From positions 1,054,001 to 1,118,000 of the forward strand of contig NZ_NRGW01000001.1 of NCBI RefSeq assembly GCF_002332255.1: a DNA stretch of 64,000 nt. The letters run 5' to 3'. The position numbers and the translations under genes were made by a program. The notes below the pieces were generated by a model, which was given only the letters and a program-made list of their open reading frames with translations, was not told the origin of the DNA and made no database searches. This document shows positions 8,379 to 17,942 of this stretch, piece by piece. Numbering within the stretch: position 1 is the first letter of the stretch; each line of letters begins with the position of its first letter. This stretch comes from Halomonas sp. JB37 (GTDB lineage Bacteria; Pseudomonadota; Gammaproteobacteria; Pseudomonadales; Halomonadaceae).

Positions 8379-9872
8379 ATGTCTGATGCTTATCTACGTT
8401 TCGACGCGATTAGCGTCGTCTTCCCTGGGGTGCGCGCGCTGGATAAGGTGAGCTTTGGCGCTCAAACCGGTCAAGTACATGCACTGATGGGTGAGAACGG
8501 TGCGGGTAAATCCACCTTGCTCAAAGTGTTGAGCGGCGTTAATCGCATGGCGGAGGGAGCGCTGTGGATAAACGGCCAGCGCCATGTGTTCGGTAACGCC
8601 CGAGAAGCGCTGCGGGAAGGGATCGCCATCATCTATCAGGAGCTGACGCTCTCGCCCAATATGTCGGTGGCCGAGAACCTGCTACTGGGCCAGCTTCCCA
8701 CGCGGCGAGGCTTTGTTAACCGCCGCGAGTTGCGCGAAAAAGCGCTGGCAATTCTGGCCGACCTTGGCGAGGGGAATATCCACCCCTCGACCAAGGTGCG
8801 CGATCTCTCCATCGGCCAACAGCAGATGATTGAGATTGGCCGCGCACTGTTGCGCGACGCCAAGATCATCGCCTTCGATGAACCCACCAGTAGCCTCTCT
8901 ATTCAAGAGACCCGTCAGCTAAAGCGCATCGTCAAACGGCTGCGCGACGAGGGGCGGGTAGTGCTCTACGTGACACACCGCATGGAAGAAGTATTCGAGA
9001 TGTGCGATGCGGTCACGATCTTCCGCGATGGCCAGCATATTCGCACACACGAGGATATCTCGGTGCTCAACCACGACCTCCTGGTGAGTGAGATGGTGGG
9101 CCGGGATATCAACGATGTTTACGGCTATCGCCCTCGCGAACATGGTGACGTGATTTTGAACGTCGAGGGCATTCAGGGGCGCGGTCTCAAGGCGCCGGTC
9201 AGTTTCTCCGTTAAGCGCGGTGAAGTGTTTGGGCTGTTTGGTCTCGTCGGTGCCGGACGCAGCGAGTTGCTACGGCTGGTCTGCGGAGTCGAGGCGACCA
9301 AAGCAGGCAGTGTGCAATTCAACGGCGAGGTGCGACGGTTTAAAAGCCCTCAGGATGCCATCCGCGCGGGGATTGCCATGTGCCCGGAGGATCGTAAGTC
9401 CCAGGGTATATTCCCGGTGGCCAGCGTGGCCGACAACCTCAATATCAGCTGTCGACGCTTTTTTAAACGCTGGGGAATGTTCCGCCATCCTGGCCGTGAG
9501 CGGCGTAATGCCGAGTCGTATATCCAGCAACTCAGCGTTAAAACGCCGGGCCCGCGAACGCCCATTGGTAAGCTCTCGGGGGGTAATCAGCAGAAGGTAA
9601 TTCTGGCCCGCTGGCTGGCTGAAGAGATTGATCTGTTCGTGATGGATGAACCGACCCGAGGCATCGACGTGGGCGCGCGGCGAGATATTTACTCGCTGCT
9701 TTACGACCTGGCCGAACAAGGCAAAAGCATCGTGGTGATTTCCAGCGACCTAGCGGAAGTCAGCTCTATTTGCGACCGCATCGCGGTGATGCGCGATGGG
9801 GAGCTGGTGGACGTGGTGCCGCGAGAATCGGCCACTCCCGAACGACTATTGGGGCTGGCATTACCCGCCTAA
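8379..9872 (+). CDS. araG: L-arabinose-type ABC transporter, ATP-binding protein
   Basis: A 497-residue CUT2-family ATPase made of two fused nucleotide-binding domains, as is usual for AraG, RbsA and XylG. The first half has Walker [10 protein letters not shown] (residues 38-46), signature LSIGQQQM and Walker [12 protein letters not shown]. The second half has the degenerate loop GLVGAGRSELL in place of Walker A but keeps LSGGNQQKV and LFVMDEPTRGID, the normal CUT2 asymmetry. It powers import of the sugar bound by the preceding protein through the permease encoded next. Confidence 0.93.
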   Translation: MSDAYLRFDAISVVFPGVRALDKVSFGAQTGQVHALMGENGAGKSTLLKVLSGVNRMAEGALWINGQRHVFGNAREALREGIAIIYQELTLSPNMSVAENLLLGQLPTRRGFVNRRELREKALAILADLGEGNIHPSTKVRDLSIGQQQMIEIGRALLRDAKIIAFDEPTSSLSIQETRQLKRIVKRLRDEGRVVLYVTHRMEEVFEMCDAVTIFRDGQHIRTHEDISVLNHDLLVSEMVGRDINDVYGYRPREHGDVILNVEGIQGRGLKAPVSFSVKRGEVFGLFGLVGAGRSELLRLVCGVEATKAGSVQFNGEVRRFKSPQDAIRAGIAMCPEDRKSQGIFPVASVADNLNISCRRFFKRWGMFRHPGRERRNAESYIQQLSVKTPGPRTPIGKLSGGNQQKVILARWLAEEIDLFVMDEPTRGIDVGARRDIYSLLYDLAEQGKSIVVISSDLAEVSSICDRIAVMRDGELVDVVPRESATPERLLGLALPA

Positions 9873-9926
9873 GTCGGCTTTTTTCAGCCCGCTTGCTCTT
9901 AAAAGAACACGCTCAGGACGACAACC

Positions 9927-10943
9927 ATGACAACGAACGATGTAACCCAAGGCGATGGCCATGAGGCGCCTGCTCGCCCGGCGGGGCGCCAAGGGCTTAT
10001 CAAGCCGCTACGTACACTGCTCGACACCTCGGGCATGATTGCGATTTTTTTGTTGTTGTTTATCACCCTAGCGGTGCTCATCCCCGATTTCCTAACTGGC
10101 CGCAATATGGTCGGGTTGCTGCTGTCGGTGACGCTGATCGGTAGTTTAGCGGCCACCATGATGTTGGTATTGGCGCTGGGTGAGGTGGATCTCTCGGTGG
10201 CCTCTACGGTGGCCTTTGCAGGGGTGGTAGCCGCGACGGTGACCACCAGTACCGGTAGCGTGTTTGTCGGTGTAATGGGAGGCATTCTTGCTGGCGGCGC
10301 GGTAGGCGCCTTTAACGGCCTAGTCATTGCCAAGTTCGGCATTAACTCGCTGATCGCGACGCTGGCGGCGATGGAGTTTGTGCGCGGGTTGGCTTACATC
10401 ACCTCTGGCGGTGACGCTGTGATGATTACCGTGCCGGGCTTTTTTGACCTCGGCAGCGCCTCCTTTCTCGGTCTAACCCTGCCGGTATGGACGATGCTGG
10501 CCTGCTTTGTGATCTTTGGTGTGATACTCAATATGACGGCCTTCGGGCGCAATGTACTGGCTACTGGCGGTAACTCAGAGGCCGCCGCGTTGGCGGGGGT
10601 CAACGTCCGCCGTCTCAAGATTATTGTTTTTGGCCTCCAGGGTGTGGTGGCTGGGGTCGTAGGGGTGCTGCTGGCCTCGCGCATGGGTCTGGGCGACCCC
10701 AATACCTCCATGGGCCTGGAACTGGCGGTGATCTCCGCCTGTGTACTGGGCGGGGTCGCGCTGTCGGGCGGTGTGGCGACGATCACCGGCGTGGTGGTCG
10801 GGGTGCTGATCATGGGTTGCGTGCAAAATGCGATGGGCTTGCTCAACGTGCCGACGTTTTACCAGTACCTAGTCCGCGGTGGGATTTTACTGCTGGCGGT
10901 GATGTTTGATCGCTGGAAGCAGACCCGCCGTCAACGGGCCTGA
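9927..10943 (+). CDS. araH: L-arabinose-type ABC transporter, permease
   Basis: A 338-residue CUT2 permease of the RbsC/AraH type with about eight to ten membrane segments. The conserved motif GEVDLSVASTVAFAG and the stretch GGNSEAAALAGVNVRRLK, matching the permease-ATPase coupling region, are visible. It lies 54 bp behind araG. As a homodimer it should form the inner-membrane channel of the importer. The start at 9927 lacks a strong ribosome site, but ACGCTCAGGACGAC upstream gives a moderate one. Confidence 0.92.
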   Translation: MTTNDVTQGDGHEAPARPAGRQGLIKPLRTLLDTSGMIAIFLLLFITLAVLIPDFLTGRNMVGLLLSVTLIGSLAATMMLVLALGEVDLSVASTVAFAGVVAATVTTSTGSVFVGVMGGILAGGAVGAFNGLVIAKFGINSLIATLAAMEFVRGLAYITSGGDAVMITVPGFFDLGSASFLGLTLPVWTMLACFVIFGVILNMTAFGRNVLATGGNSEAAALAGVNVRRLKIIVFGLQGVVAGVVGVLLASRMGLGDPNTSMGLELAVISACVLGGVALSGGVATITGVVVGVLIMGCVQNAMGLLNVPTFYQYLVRGGILLLAVMFDRWKQTRRQRA

Positions 10944-10998
10944 CAGGCGCACATTAATGCTTGATTGGCTAACTGAAAAGAAGACGTGAGGTGGGGTA

Positions 10999-11775
10999 AT
11001 GACCGCTAGATTGGCCGCTAAGCATATCCTGGTGACCGGGGCAGCCACCGGCATCGGTCGCGCCATCGCCGAGGTCTGCGTGCAGGAAGGAGCTACAGTC
11101 GCCTTGCTGGATCGGGATGGCGCTAGCGTCGAATGCCTAGTGGCTAAGCTGCGTAGCGAAGGCTATAAGGCTCTGGCGTTAGTCGCCGATATTGCCGATC
11201 GTGCTGCGGTGGAGGCCGCCGTGGCGAGGGCGCGTGAGATTAACGGGCCCTTTACTACCCTGGTTAATAACGCCGGGATGAATGTCTTTCATGAGCCGCT
11301 CGCCATGCCGGATGAGGCCTGGCGACAGTGCCTCGCTGTCGATCTGGAAGGTGCCTGGTACTGTAGTCGGGCGGTGTTACCGGATATGTTGGAACAGGGC
11401 GGTGGTGCCATTATCAACATTGCCTCTACGCATAGCTTCTCGATTATCCCCGGCTGCTTTCCCTACCCGGTGGCTAAGCATGGTTTGATTGGTCTGACGC
11501 GGGCACTCGGCATTGAGTACGCCGCTCAAGGCGTCCGGGTCAATGCGATTGCGCCGGGCTATATCGCCACCCCGGCGGTGGAGATGCATTGGCAGACATT
11601 CGATGACCCTGGCGCGGCGCGAGCGCATATCGAAGCCTTGCTGCCGCCTGGGCGGCTTGGGGAGCCCAAGGAAGTGGCGATGACGGTCGTTTTTCTGGCC
11701 TCAGATGAAGCGCCCTTTATCAACGCAAGCTGCCTGACCATTGATGGTGGGCGCAGCGTGGTCTATCACGATTGA
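10999..11775 (+). CDS. SDR-family dehydrogenase, probable aldose 1-dehydrogenase
   Basis: A 258-residue classical short-chain dehydrogenase. It shows the TGAATGIG nucleotide-binding motif at residues 13-20, NNAG, an active-site serine in IINIAS, the YPVAK form of YxxxK, and a C-terminal TIDGGRS. It ends the araFGH operon, so it probably oxidises the imported aldose to its lactone with NAD or NADP, feeding the arabinonate-type dehydratase. This role is inferred from context; SDR sequences alone rarely reveal the substrate. GAGGTGGGGT precedes the ATG. The gene converges on the ROK gene with a 6-bp gap. Confidence 0.8.
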   Translation: MTARLAAKHILVTGAATGIGRAIAEVCVQEGATVALLDRDGASVECLVAKLRSEGYKALALVADIADRAAVEAAVARAREINGPFTTLVNNAGMNVFHEPLAMPDEAWRQCLAVDLEGAWYCSRAVLPDMLEQGGGAIINIASTHSFSIIPGCFPYPVAKHGLIGLTRALGIEYAAQGVRVNAIAPGYIATPAVEMHWQTFDDPGAARAHIEALLPPGRLGEPKEVAMTVVFLASDEAPFINASCLTIDGGRSVVYHD

Positions 11776-11781
11776 AGGCTT

Positions 11782-13002
11782 TTACGCCCGCTCATTGGTG
11801 GATAACAGCGTCTGAGAATCGGTGGCGTAAAGCGTCATGGCGATGCCGCCCATACAGGTCATGTCTTGATCCCAGGCGTGGCTTTCTATGCGGGTTGAGC
11901 CAACCAGTTCTGCCACTAGCGCTTCGCTGATAGCGTGTTGCATCGCTTCCTGCATCGCATCAAATCCGCGTACGCCAGCGCCGGTGATCAGCACTAGATC
12001 AGGATTAAACAGCGCCAATACATTGGCGATACCGTAGCCCAGTGCGCGGCCTGCCTCGGCATAAATGCGCATAGCCTGCGGGTCGCCCTGTGCTGCCATT
12101 TGCGTTAGTGACCGCATCTGTGACTCTGAGGGATGAGTCGTCTCGTCATTAAGCAGCACTGAATGGTGAACGGCCTCTCGGTAAAGTGCGTAATCGCTGA
12201 CGTAGGCCTCGATGCAGCCGCGTCGTCCGCAGGCACATAGCGCGCCGTCCGGCTGATATTTACTATGTCCAAGTTCGGCTGCCGAACCGTTAGCGCCAAC
12301 AAACGGCACGCCGTTAATCAGTACCGACATCCCAATGCCGTAGCCCAGCATAATCACCACTAAGTTGGGGCTGTCAGCGTAGGCAGGCTGTGCTGCCAGA
12401 AGGCTGATAATGCAGTTGGCATCGTTTTCCAGCAGCACGCTGCAGTTAAAGTACTCGACTAAATGGTCGGATATTGATGCGTTGCGAAAGCTTAGCGCGG
12501 GCGACCAGATAATCGTGCCATAAGCTGATGAAACCACTCCCTGCACCGCTAAACAGATTCCCGCTAAGCGCTGAAATTTCCCCTGCTGTTGTGCGCATAC
12601 CGCGCTCACTTTCTCTTGCAGCAGCGTGACTAAATCGTCGGCTGTCAGCTTCAAGGTGGGGATTATATGGTATTCGCTGTGGCACACCTGGCCCGCAAAA
12701 TTGCCCACTACCAGCTGAATCTCATTAATTGATAGCTTAATGCAGACCACGTAGGCCGCCTGTGGATCGAGCGCAATCAGCGTTTTAGGCCGTCCCCGCA
12801 CGGCGGGGCGAGGCGTTGCATGGGGATGTTCGGTAATCAAACCCTGCTGGAGTAATTCTGCGCTGATTGAGGTCACGGTGGCGGAGCTGATGCCGTTCAA
12901 AGCACCTAGGTCAACGCGCGCGACCGGGCCCTGTTCACGCAACGTGCGCAGCACCGCCAGGATATTGTCGTGGCGGCTAGTATCAGTCGACGGAAGGGAC
13001 AT
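11782..13002 (-). CDS. ROK-family transcriptional repressor (XylR/NagC type)
   Basis: A 406-residue repressor with an N-terminal winged helix (VLRTLREQGPVARVDLGAL and following) and a ROK sugar-kinase-like domain. The zinc-binding ROK signature CACGRRGCIEAY is present. It is divergent from the second sugar ABC operon and presumably represses it until the sugar binds. The open frame reaches a TTG at 13089, but that codon lies at the edge of an inverted repeat that looks like an operator, so the ATG at 13002 is preferred, although its ribosome site is poor. XylR-like is a family statement, not proof of xylose. Confidence 0.87.
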   Translation of the reverse strand: MSLPSTDTSRHDNILAVLRTLREQGPVARVDLGALNGISSATVTSISAELLQQGLITEHPHATPRPAVRGRPKTLIALDPQAAYVVCIKLSINEIQLVVGNFAGQVCHSEYHIIPTLKLTADDLVTLLQEKVSAVCAQQQGKFQRLAGICLAVQGVVSSAYGTIIWSPALSFRNASISDHLVEYFNCSVLLENDANCIISLLAAQPAYADSPNLVVIMLGYGIGMSVLINGVPFVGANGSAAELGHSKYQPDGALCACGRRGCIEAYVSDYALYREAVHHSVLLNDETTHPSESQMRSLTQMAAQGDPQAMRIYAEAGRALGYGIANVLALFNPDLVLITGAGVRGFDAMQEAMQHAISEALVAELVGSTRIESHAWDQDMTCMGGIAMTLYATDSQTLLSTNERA

Positions 13003-13088
13003 AGGGTCGCCGTTATACATCGTGATGAAAGGTAGCGTGTTAAAAAATCGCCTAGTGACATCATCGTGAGACGTTAACGCGATTACCA

Positions 13089-13110
13089 AAATACGACCTA
13101 AGTTGTATTT
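13089..13110. promoter_or_regulatory. Inverted repeat, candidate ROK operator 1
   Basis: Arms AAATACGAC and GTTGTATTT pair with one mismatch around a 4-bp spacer, between the ROK gene and the ABC operon it faces. The position suits autoregulation of the ROK gene. Confidence 0.45.
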
Positions 13111-13116
13111 GCAGAT

Positions 13117-13141
13117 ATTTATTTTAGCACCTAAAGTAAAT
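13117..13141. promoter_or_regulatory. Inverted repeat, candidate ROK operator 2
   Basis: Arms ATTTATTTTAG and CTAAAGTAAAT are complementary over 11 bp with one mismatch around CAC. The AT-rich arms with TTTA/TAAA are of the kind ROK repressors bind. It lies 56-80 bp before the ABC ATPase start, where it could block that promoter. Confidence 0.55.
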
Positions 13142-13196
13142 CAAGCGATTCAATTAAGCCTTACAGACAATAATAATAGTGATCATAGGTGGCCCC

Positions 13197-14708
13197 ATGC
13201 CCGTGTCGGCGCGCAATATCTGCCGTTCTTTTGGCGACAATCAGGTGCTCTTCGATGTTGATCTCGACCTGCAGGCAGGCGAGGTTCACGCGCTGCTAGG
13301 TGAGAACGGCGCTGGCAAATCGACGTTGGTAAAAATTCTGGCAGGCTATCTTCGCCCCACCTCGGGGGAGGTGCTTTGCGACGGCAGCCCGCAGGATTAC
13401 CGTTCAAGTGGCGACGCCGAAGCTGACGGCGTGGTGATGATCCATCAGGAGCTGGCGCTAGCGGAACAGCTTAGCGTGGAAGAAAATATTTTTCTGGGTC
13501 GCGAACTGCGCCGTGGGCCTTTTCTGGACCGCCGGGCGATGCGCGAGCGCAGCCAAGCGGCGCTTGCAGAACTTGAAACGCACGTTGACCCCCGCGCTAG
13601 AGTGAAAGACCTGAGTACCTCCGACCAGCAAATGGTCGAGATCGCCAAGGCGATTACACGCGATGTGCGCGTACTGATCATGGATGAACCCACCGCCACC
13701 CTGACGGAAAACGAAGTGACGGTGCTGTTTGCACTCATTGCTCGCCTGCGCCAGCGCGGGGTAGCCATTCTGTATATCTCTCATAAGCTGCGTGAAATCG
13801 AACAGATAGCCGATCGCGTGACGGTACTGCGCGACGGTCATTTAATTGATAGTGGGCCGATGGCCGGGCGAAGCAAAGAGGAGTTGGCACGCCTGATGGT
13901 CGGGCGTGAAATTACCGAGATGTACCCGCCGCTGACCGTGCTTTCAAGCGATGCGCCGGTGGTATTAGAGGCGCGAGCATTTGTCGTGCCTGGCGCGGTT
14001 AAACAGGCCAGTTTTACGCTTCGCCGGGGTGAAGTGCTGGGGTTTGGCGGGGTGGTGGGCGCTGGGCGTACCGCGTTGATTGAAGCGGTGCTTGGCCTGC
14101 GTGCGAAAAGTGCAGGGCAGGTGCTGCGTAGCGGTCAGCCGGTTGTGTTGCGCCACCTGCGCGATGCCGTGCATCAGCGCATTGCCTACCTGACGGAAGA
14201 CCGCAAAGGTAAAGGGCTGGTGCTTAATATGGACTTGCGCTCAAACGTTACTCTGCTGAACCTGCGCGCTCACTGCCATCCGCTGCTAGACCGCCGCCGC
14301 GAAGAAAAAGCCTTTCAAGAGGCCGTCCAGCGCTTTGATATTCGGCTACGAACGGCCGCGCTCACCGCCGCTGAACTTTCCGGTGGCAATCAGCAGAAGC
14401 TGCTGCTCGCGAAAGTCATGTCCATTGATCCCGATATCGTGATTATCAACGAGCCTACTCGGGGTATCGATGTGGGCACCAAACATCAAATCTATCATTT
14501 CATCCATGAGCTTACCGAGGCGGGGCGTTCGGTCATTTTGATTTCTTCAGAGATGGGGGAATTGATAGGACTTTCGCATCGTGTCGCCGTGATGTGCGCG
14601 GGCGTGCTCACCGGCATTATCGAAGGCGAGCAAATTAATGAACACAACATTATGCAGTACGCATCCGGCATTAAGGGAGTAGGGGTAGATGAGCAGCGCC
14701 ATGCTTAA
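13197..14708 (+). CDS. CUT2 sugar ABC transporter, ATP-binding protein (second system)
   Basis: A 503-residue double ATPase of the RbsA/XylG class. It has Walker [10 protein letters not shown], Walker [12 protein letters not shown], then a second half with [23 protein letters not shown] and [17 protein letters not shown] directly precedes the ATG at 13197; a GTG six codons earlier is possible. It is the first gene after the ROK operators and overlaps the permease gene by 20 bp, so translation is probably coupled. The sugar is unknown; related importers carry ribose, xylose, inositol or similar polyols. Confidence 0.9.
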   Translation: MPVSARNICRSFGDNQVLFDVDLDLQAGEVHALLGENGAGKSTLVKILAGYLRPTSGEVLCDGSPQDYRSSGDAEADGVVMIHQELALAEQLSVEENIFLGRELRRGPFLDRRAMRERSQAALAELETHVDPRARVKDLSTSDQQMVEIAKAITRDVRVLIMDEPTATLTENEVTVLFALIARLRQRGVAILYISHKLREIEQIADRVTVLRDGHLIDSGPMAGRSKEELARLMVGREITEMYPPLTVLSSDAPVVLEARAFVVPGAVKQASFTLRRGEVLGFGGVVGAGRTALIEAVLGLRAKSAGQVLRSGQPVVLRHLRDAVHQRIAYLTEDRKGKGLVLNMDLRSNVTLLNLRAHCHPLLDRRREEKAFQEAVQRFDIRLRTAALTAAELSGGNQQKLLLAKVMSIDPDIVIINEPTRGIDVGTKHQIYHFIHELTEAGRSVILISSEMGELIGLSHRVAVMCAGVLTGIIEGEQINEHNIMQYASGIKGVGVDEQRHA

Positions 14709-15732
14709 TAACAAAACAACTCAGAACACGGCAGCCCAGAACACAGTCGCTAGGCCTAAAGGCTTCTCCATCGACCTGAAAACCTGGGGGCCATTTATTG
14801 CGCTGGTGGTCTTAGCCATTTTAGGCGTGCTGATTAACCCGGCGTTTCTGGGGCTAGATAATCTTTCCAACATGCTTACCCGCAGCGCCTTTATCGGCAT
14901 TATTGCCATCGGCGCTACTTTCGTGATTACGGCCGGCGGGCTGGATCTTTCGGTAGGCGCGATGGCCGCCTTTATTGCCGGGGTCATGATTATTCTGATG
15001 AACAGCCTGGTCGAGCAGTTTGGCGCAGGAATCACCACTATTGTGCTAGGCATAGGCGCTTCGTTACTGCTCGGGCTATGCGCTGGTTTTATCAACGGCA
15101 TCGTCACTACCAAAGGCAAAATTGAGGCGTTTATCGTTACCCTCGGTACCATGGGTATTTATCGTTCGCTTGTCACTTACCTTGCCGATGGCGGCACCTT
15201 AACGCTGGATTGGGCCGTTCGCGATATTTACCGCCCGGTTTACTACGGCAGCTTTATGGGCATCACCTTCCCCGTATGGGTGTTTTTCGCGGTCGCCGTG
15301 ATTGGCTACATCTTGCTTAACTACACCCGCTTCGGGCGTTACTGCTTTGCCATTGGCTCTAATGAAAAAGTTGCTGAGTACAGTGCGATTCATGTCGACC
15401 GTGTCAAAACGTTGACGTACATGCTGCAAGGCGTGTGCGTGGCACTGGCGACCATTATTTATGTGCCGAGGTTGGGGTCTGCCTCCGGCGCGACCGGTGT
15501 GTTGTGGGAGTTAGAGGCCATTGCCGCGGTAATCATCGGCGGCACCATGCTGAAGGGTGGGCATGGCCGTATTTGGGGCACGGTCATTGGCGCCATCATG
15601 CTCACTATGATTGGCAATATTCTCAATTTGACCGACGCCATTTCCAACTATTTAAACGGCACTGTGCAGGGGATCATCATTATTGTTGCGGTCTACCTGC
15701 AGCGAGCATCGTGGAGAAAAACTCGGCCCTAG
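14689..15732 (+). CDS. CUT2 sugar ABC transporter, permease (second system)
   Basis: A 347-residue RbsC-like inner-membrane permease. The first 30 residues are polar (rich in Asn, Thr and Gln), then about eight to ten membrane segments follow. [13 protein letters not shown] and the coupling region [23 protein letters not shown] (quoted here as its ends NYTRFG and KVAEYSA) are seen. The start lies inside the ATPase gene with AGGGG upstream. It would form the channel for the ATPase before it and the binding protein after it. Confidence 0.9.
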   Translation: MSSAMLNNKTTQNTAAQNTVARPKGFSIDLKTWGPFIALVVLAILGVLINPAFLGLDNLSNMLTRSAFIGIIAIGATFVITAGGLDLSVGAMAAFIAGVMIILMNSLVEQFGAGITTIVLGIGASLLLGLCAGFINGIVTTKGKIEAFIVTLGTMGIYRSLVTYLADGGTLTLDWAVRDIYRPVYYGSFMGITFPVWVFFAVAVIGYILLNYTRFGRYCFAIGSNEKVAEYSAIHVDRVKTLTYMLQGVCVALATIIYVPRLGSASGATGVLWELEAIAAVIIGGTMLKGGHGRIWGTVIGAIMLTMIGNILNLTDAISNYLNGTVQGIIIIVAVYLQRASWRKTRP

Positions 15733-15816
15733 GGCCTCTTGGCAACACTGCCTATCAGCGCATTATCGTTAGAAGCTAACGCAGCATAACAACTACAACA
15801 GCAAAGGAGCATTATC

Positions 15817-16782
15817 ATGCCCAGCATCAAAACAGCGGTGGCGACTATCACCGCTACCGCAGCGCTCACGTCAGCAATAGGGTTCTCCGGTGCCGCCATG
15901 GCACAAGAACTCACCATTGGCGTTTCAATTCCGGCGGCCACGCATGGCTGGGCCGGCGGCGTTAACTATCATGCTGAAGAGGCTAAAAAGCGGCTCGAGG
16001 CACTCTATCCTGATATTGAAATCACCATCTCAACCGCGGGCACGGCAGGCGAGCAGGCCAATGACCTGGAAGACTTGGTGTCGCTGCGCAGTATTGATGC
16101 GCTGGTAATTCTGCCATTTGAGTCAGGCCCACTCACCGACCCGGTACGCCGCGTTAAAGAGTCTGGTGTGTTCGTGACGGTGGTGGATCGTGGCCTGACC
16201 GAAGAGGGCATCCAAGACCTTTACGTGGCGGGCAATAATCATGAGTTAGGTCGCGTTTCTGGTGAGTACATACGCGAACAGCTCGATGGCGAAGGCGATA
16301 TTGTCGTGCTGCGAGGTATTCCTACGGTGATTGATGACGAGCGCGTTCAAGGTTTCCAAGAGGCTATCGAAGGCTCTGAGATCAACATCCTCGATATGCA
16401 GCACGCTAACTGGAATCGCGATGATGGCTTTGAGGTCATGCAGGATTATTTGTCGCGCTTCGACAACATCGATGCGGTTTGGGCTCAGGACGATGATATC
16501 GCCCTGGGCGTCATTGAAGCGGTGCGCCAGGCGGATCGTGAAGACGAGCTGTTTATTGTCGGCGGTGCTGGCATGAAAGAAATTATCAAGCGGGTGATGG
16601 AGGGTGATGAACTGGTGCCGGTAGACGTGCTCTATCCGCCCGGCATGATTGCCACCGCCATGGACCTGACCGTGCAGCATTTTGTTTCTAATGGCCCCGT
16701 ATTGGGCGAGTACATTCTTGGCTCACCGCTGATCACCGAGGAAAACGCCGAGCAGTACTACTTTCCCGATTCTCCTTTCTGA
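15817..16782 (+). CDS. CUT2 sugar ABC transporter, substrate-binding protein (second system)
   Basis: A 321-residue periplasmic binding protein with a signal peptide ending AMA (residue 29). The mature part begins ELTIGVSIPAATHGWAGG, typical of ribose/xylose-like binding proteins of the peripla_BP_4 group. An AGGAG site precedes the ATG. Sequence differs clearly from the AraF-like protein in this window, so the two importers have different ligands. A GC-rich hairpin at about 16803-16827 follows the gene and may protect this transcript end, which would suit the high copy need of binding proteins. Confidence 0.9.
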   Translation: MPSIKTAVATITATAALTSAIGFSGAAMAQELTIGVSIPAATHGWAGGVNYHAEEAKKRLEALYPDIEITISTAGTAGEQANDLEDLVSLRSIDALVILPFESGPLTDPVRRVKESGVFVTVVDRGLTEEGIQDLYVAGNNHELGRVSGEYIREQLDGEGDIVVLRGIPTVIDDERVQGFQEAIEGSEINILDMQHANWNRDDGFEVMQDYLSRFDNIDAVWAQDDDIALGVIEAVRQADREDELFIVGGAGMKEIIKRVMEGDELVPVDVLYPPGMIATAMDLTVQHFVSNGPVLGEYILGSPLITEENAEQYYFPDSPF

Positions 16783-16868
16783 CCGCTCTAATCAAACGGG
16801 GCGGGTGGGACATCACTTCGACCCGCGCCTCACCAAGCACTTAATCGCAACGTTATTGAGAGAGTCCT

Positions 16869-17924
16869 ATGAAAACAATCAAAGGGCCAGCGCTCTTTCT
16901 CGCCCAATTTGCCGGTGACGAGGCACCCTTTAATAGCCTGGATAGCATCGCCGCCTGGGCATCCGGGCTTGGCTATAAAGGTGTGCAGATTCCTAGTTGG
17001 GATGCACGCCTGTTCGACCTAAAGCGCGCAGCTGAAAGCCGTACTTACTGCGACGAGGTGAAAGGCACCCTGGCTGAACACGGCCTAGCACTCACCGAAC
17101 TCTCTACCCATCTGCAGGGCCAGTTGGTGGCGGTGCATCCCGCTTACGATGAGATGTTTGATGGCTTCGCCGCCCCCGAAGTGCGTGGTAATCCCAAGGC
17201 GCGGCAAGAGTGGGCGGTGGGGCAGCTAAAGCTGGCCGCTAAAGCGTCACAAAATCTTGGCCTAACGGATCACGGCACCTTTTCGGGGTCACTGGCGTGG
17301 CCGTATATCTACCCTTGGCCCCAGCGCCCGGCAGGGTTGATCGAAACTGCCTTTGATGAGCTGGCGAAACGCTGGCGGCCGATTCTAGATGCCTTTGACG
17401 AGGCCGGAGTGAACCTCTGCTACGAGATCCATCCGGGCGAAGATCTGCACGATGGCATCACCTTTGAGATGTTCCTTGAGCGGGTCGGCAACCATCCTCG
17501 CTGTCACATTCTTTATGATCCTAGCCACTTAATCCTTCAGCAGCTCGACTACCGCGGCTTTCTCGATGTGTACCGTGAGCACATTCAAATGTTTCACGTT
17601 AAAGACGCCGAGTTTAACCCCAGCCCCAAACAGGGCGTTTATTCGGGCTATCAGTCATGGGCGGACCGTGCGGGTCGTTTTCGTTCATTGGGCGATGGCC
17701 AAATCGATTTCAAGTCGATCTTCTCGTGGATGGCGGCCAACGATTACCACGGCTGGGCGGTGCTGGAGTGGGAATGTTGCCTGAAACACCCGGAAGTCGG
17801 CGCGCGGGAAGGGGCGACCTTTATTCGTGATCACATTATAGAAGTGACCGAGCGGGCGTTTGACGACTTTGCCGCTGGCGGGGCCGATGAAGCTGCCAAC
17901 CGTCGCATTCTGGGACTCAAATAG
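16869..17924 (+). CDS. Sugar phosphate isomerase/epimerase-like TIM-barrel protein
   Basis: A 351-residue xylose-isomerase-like TIM barrel, similar in type to IolE, IolI and YcjR. Possible metal ligands are the Glu in CYEIHPGEDLHDG, Asp and His in LYDPSHLILQ, His in MFHVKDAEF, and Glu in AVLEWECC. Proteins of this exact type sit beside Gfo/Idh/MocA dehydrogenases in many proteobacteria, as here, and may act on a keto sugar made by that partner. The true reaction is not known to me. Spacing to the next gene is 18 bp. No phosphate-binding feature was verified, so the common name should not be taken literally. Confidence 0.82.
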   Translation: MKTIKGPALFLAQFAGDEAPFNSLDSIAAWASGLGYKGVQIPSWDARLFDLKRAAESRTYCDEVKGTLAEHGLALTELSTHLQGQLVAVHPAYDEMFDGFAAPEVRGNPKARQEWAVGQLKLAAKASQNLGLTDHGTFSGSLAWPYIYPWPQRPAGLIETAFDELAKRWRPILDAFDEAGVNLCYEIHPGEDLHDGITFEMFLERVGNHPRCHILYDPSHLILQQLDYRGFLDVYREHIQMFHVKDAEFNPSPKQGVYSGYQSWADRAGRFRSLGDGQIDFKSIFSWMAANDYHGWAVLEWECCLKHPEVGAREGATFIRDHIIEVTERAFDDFAAGGADEAANRRILGLK

Positions 17925-17942
17925 CAGGGAGAGCATTACGAC

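Noticed and set aside
13003..13089. A longer ROK repressor starting at the TTG at 13089
   Set aside because: The extra 29 residues are not typical of the family and the start would sit on the edge of the operator-like repeat; kept only as an alternative.
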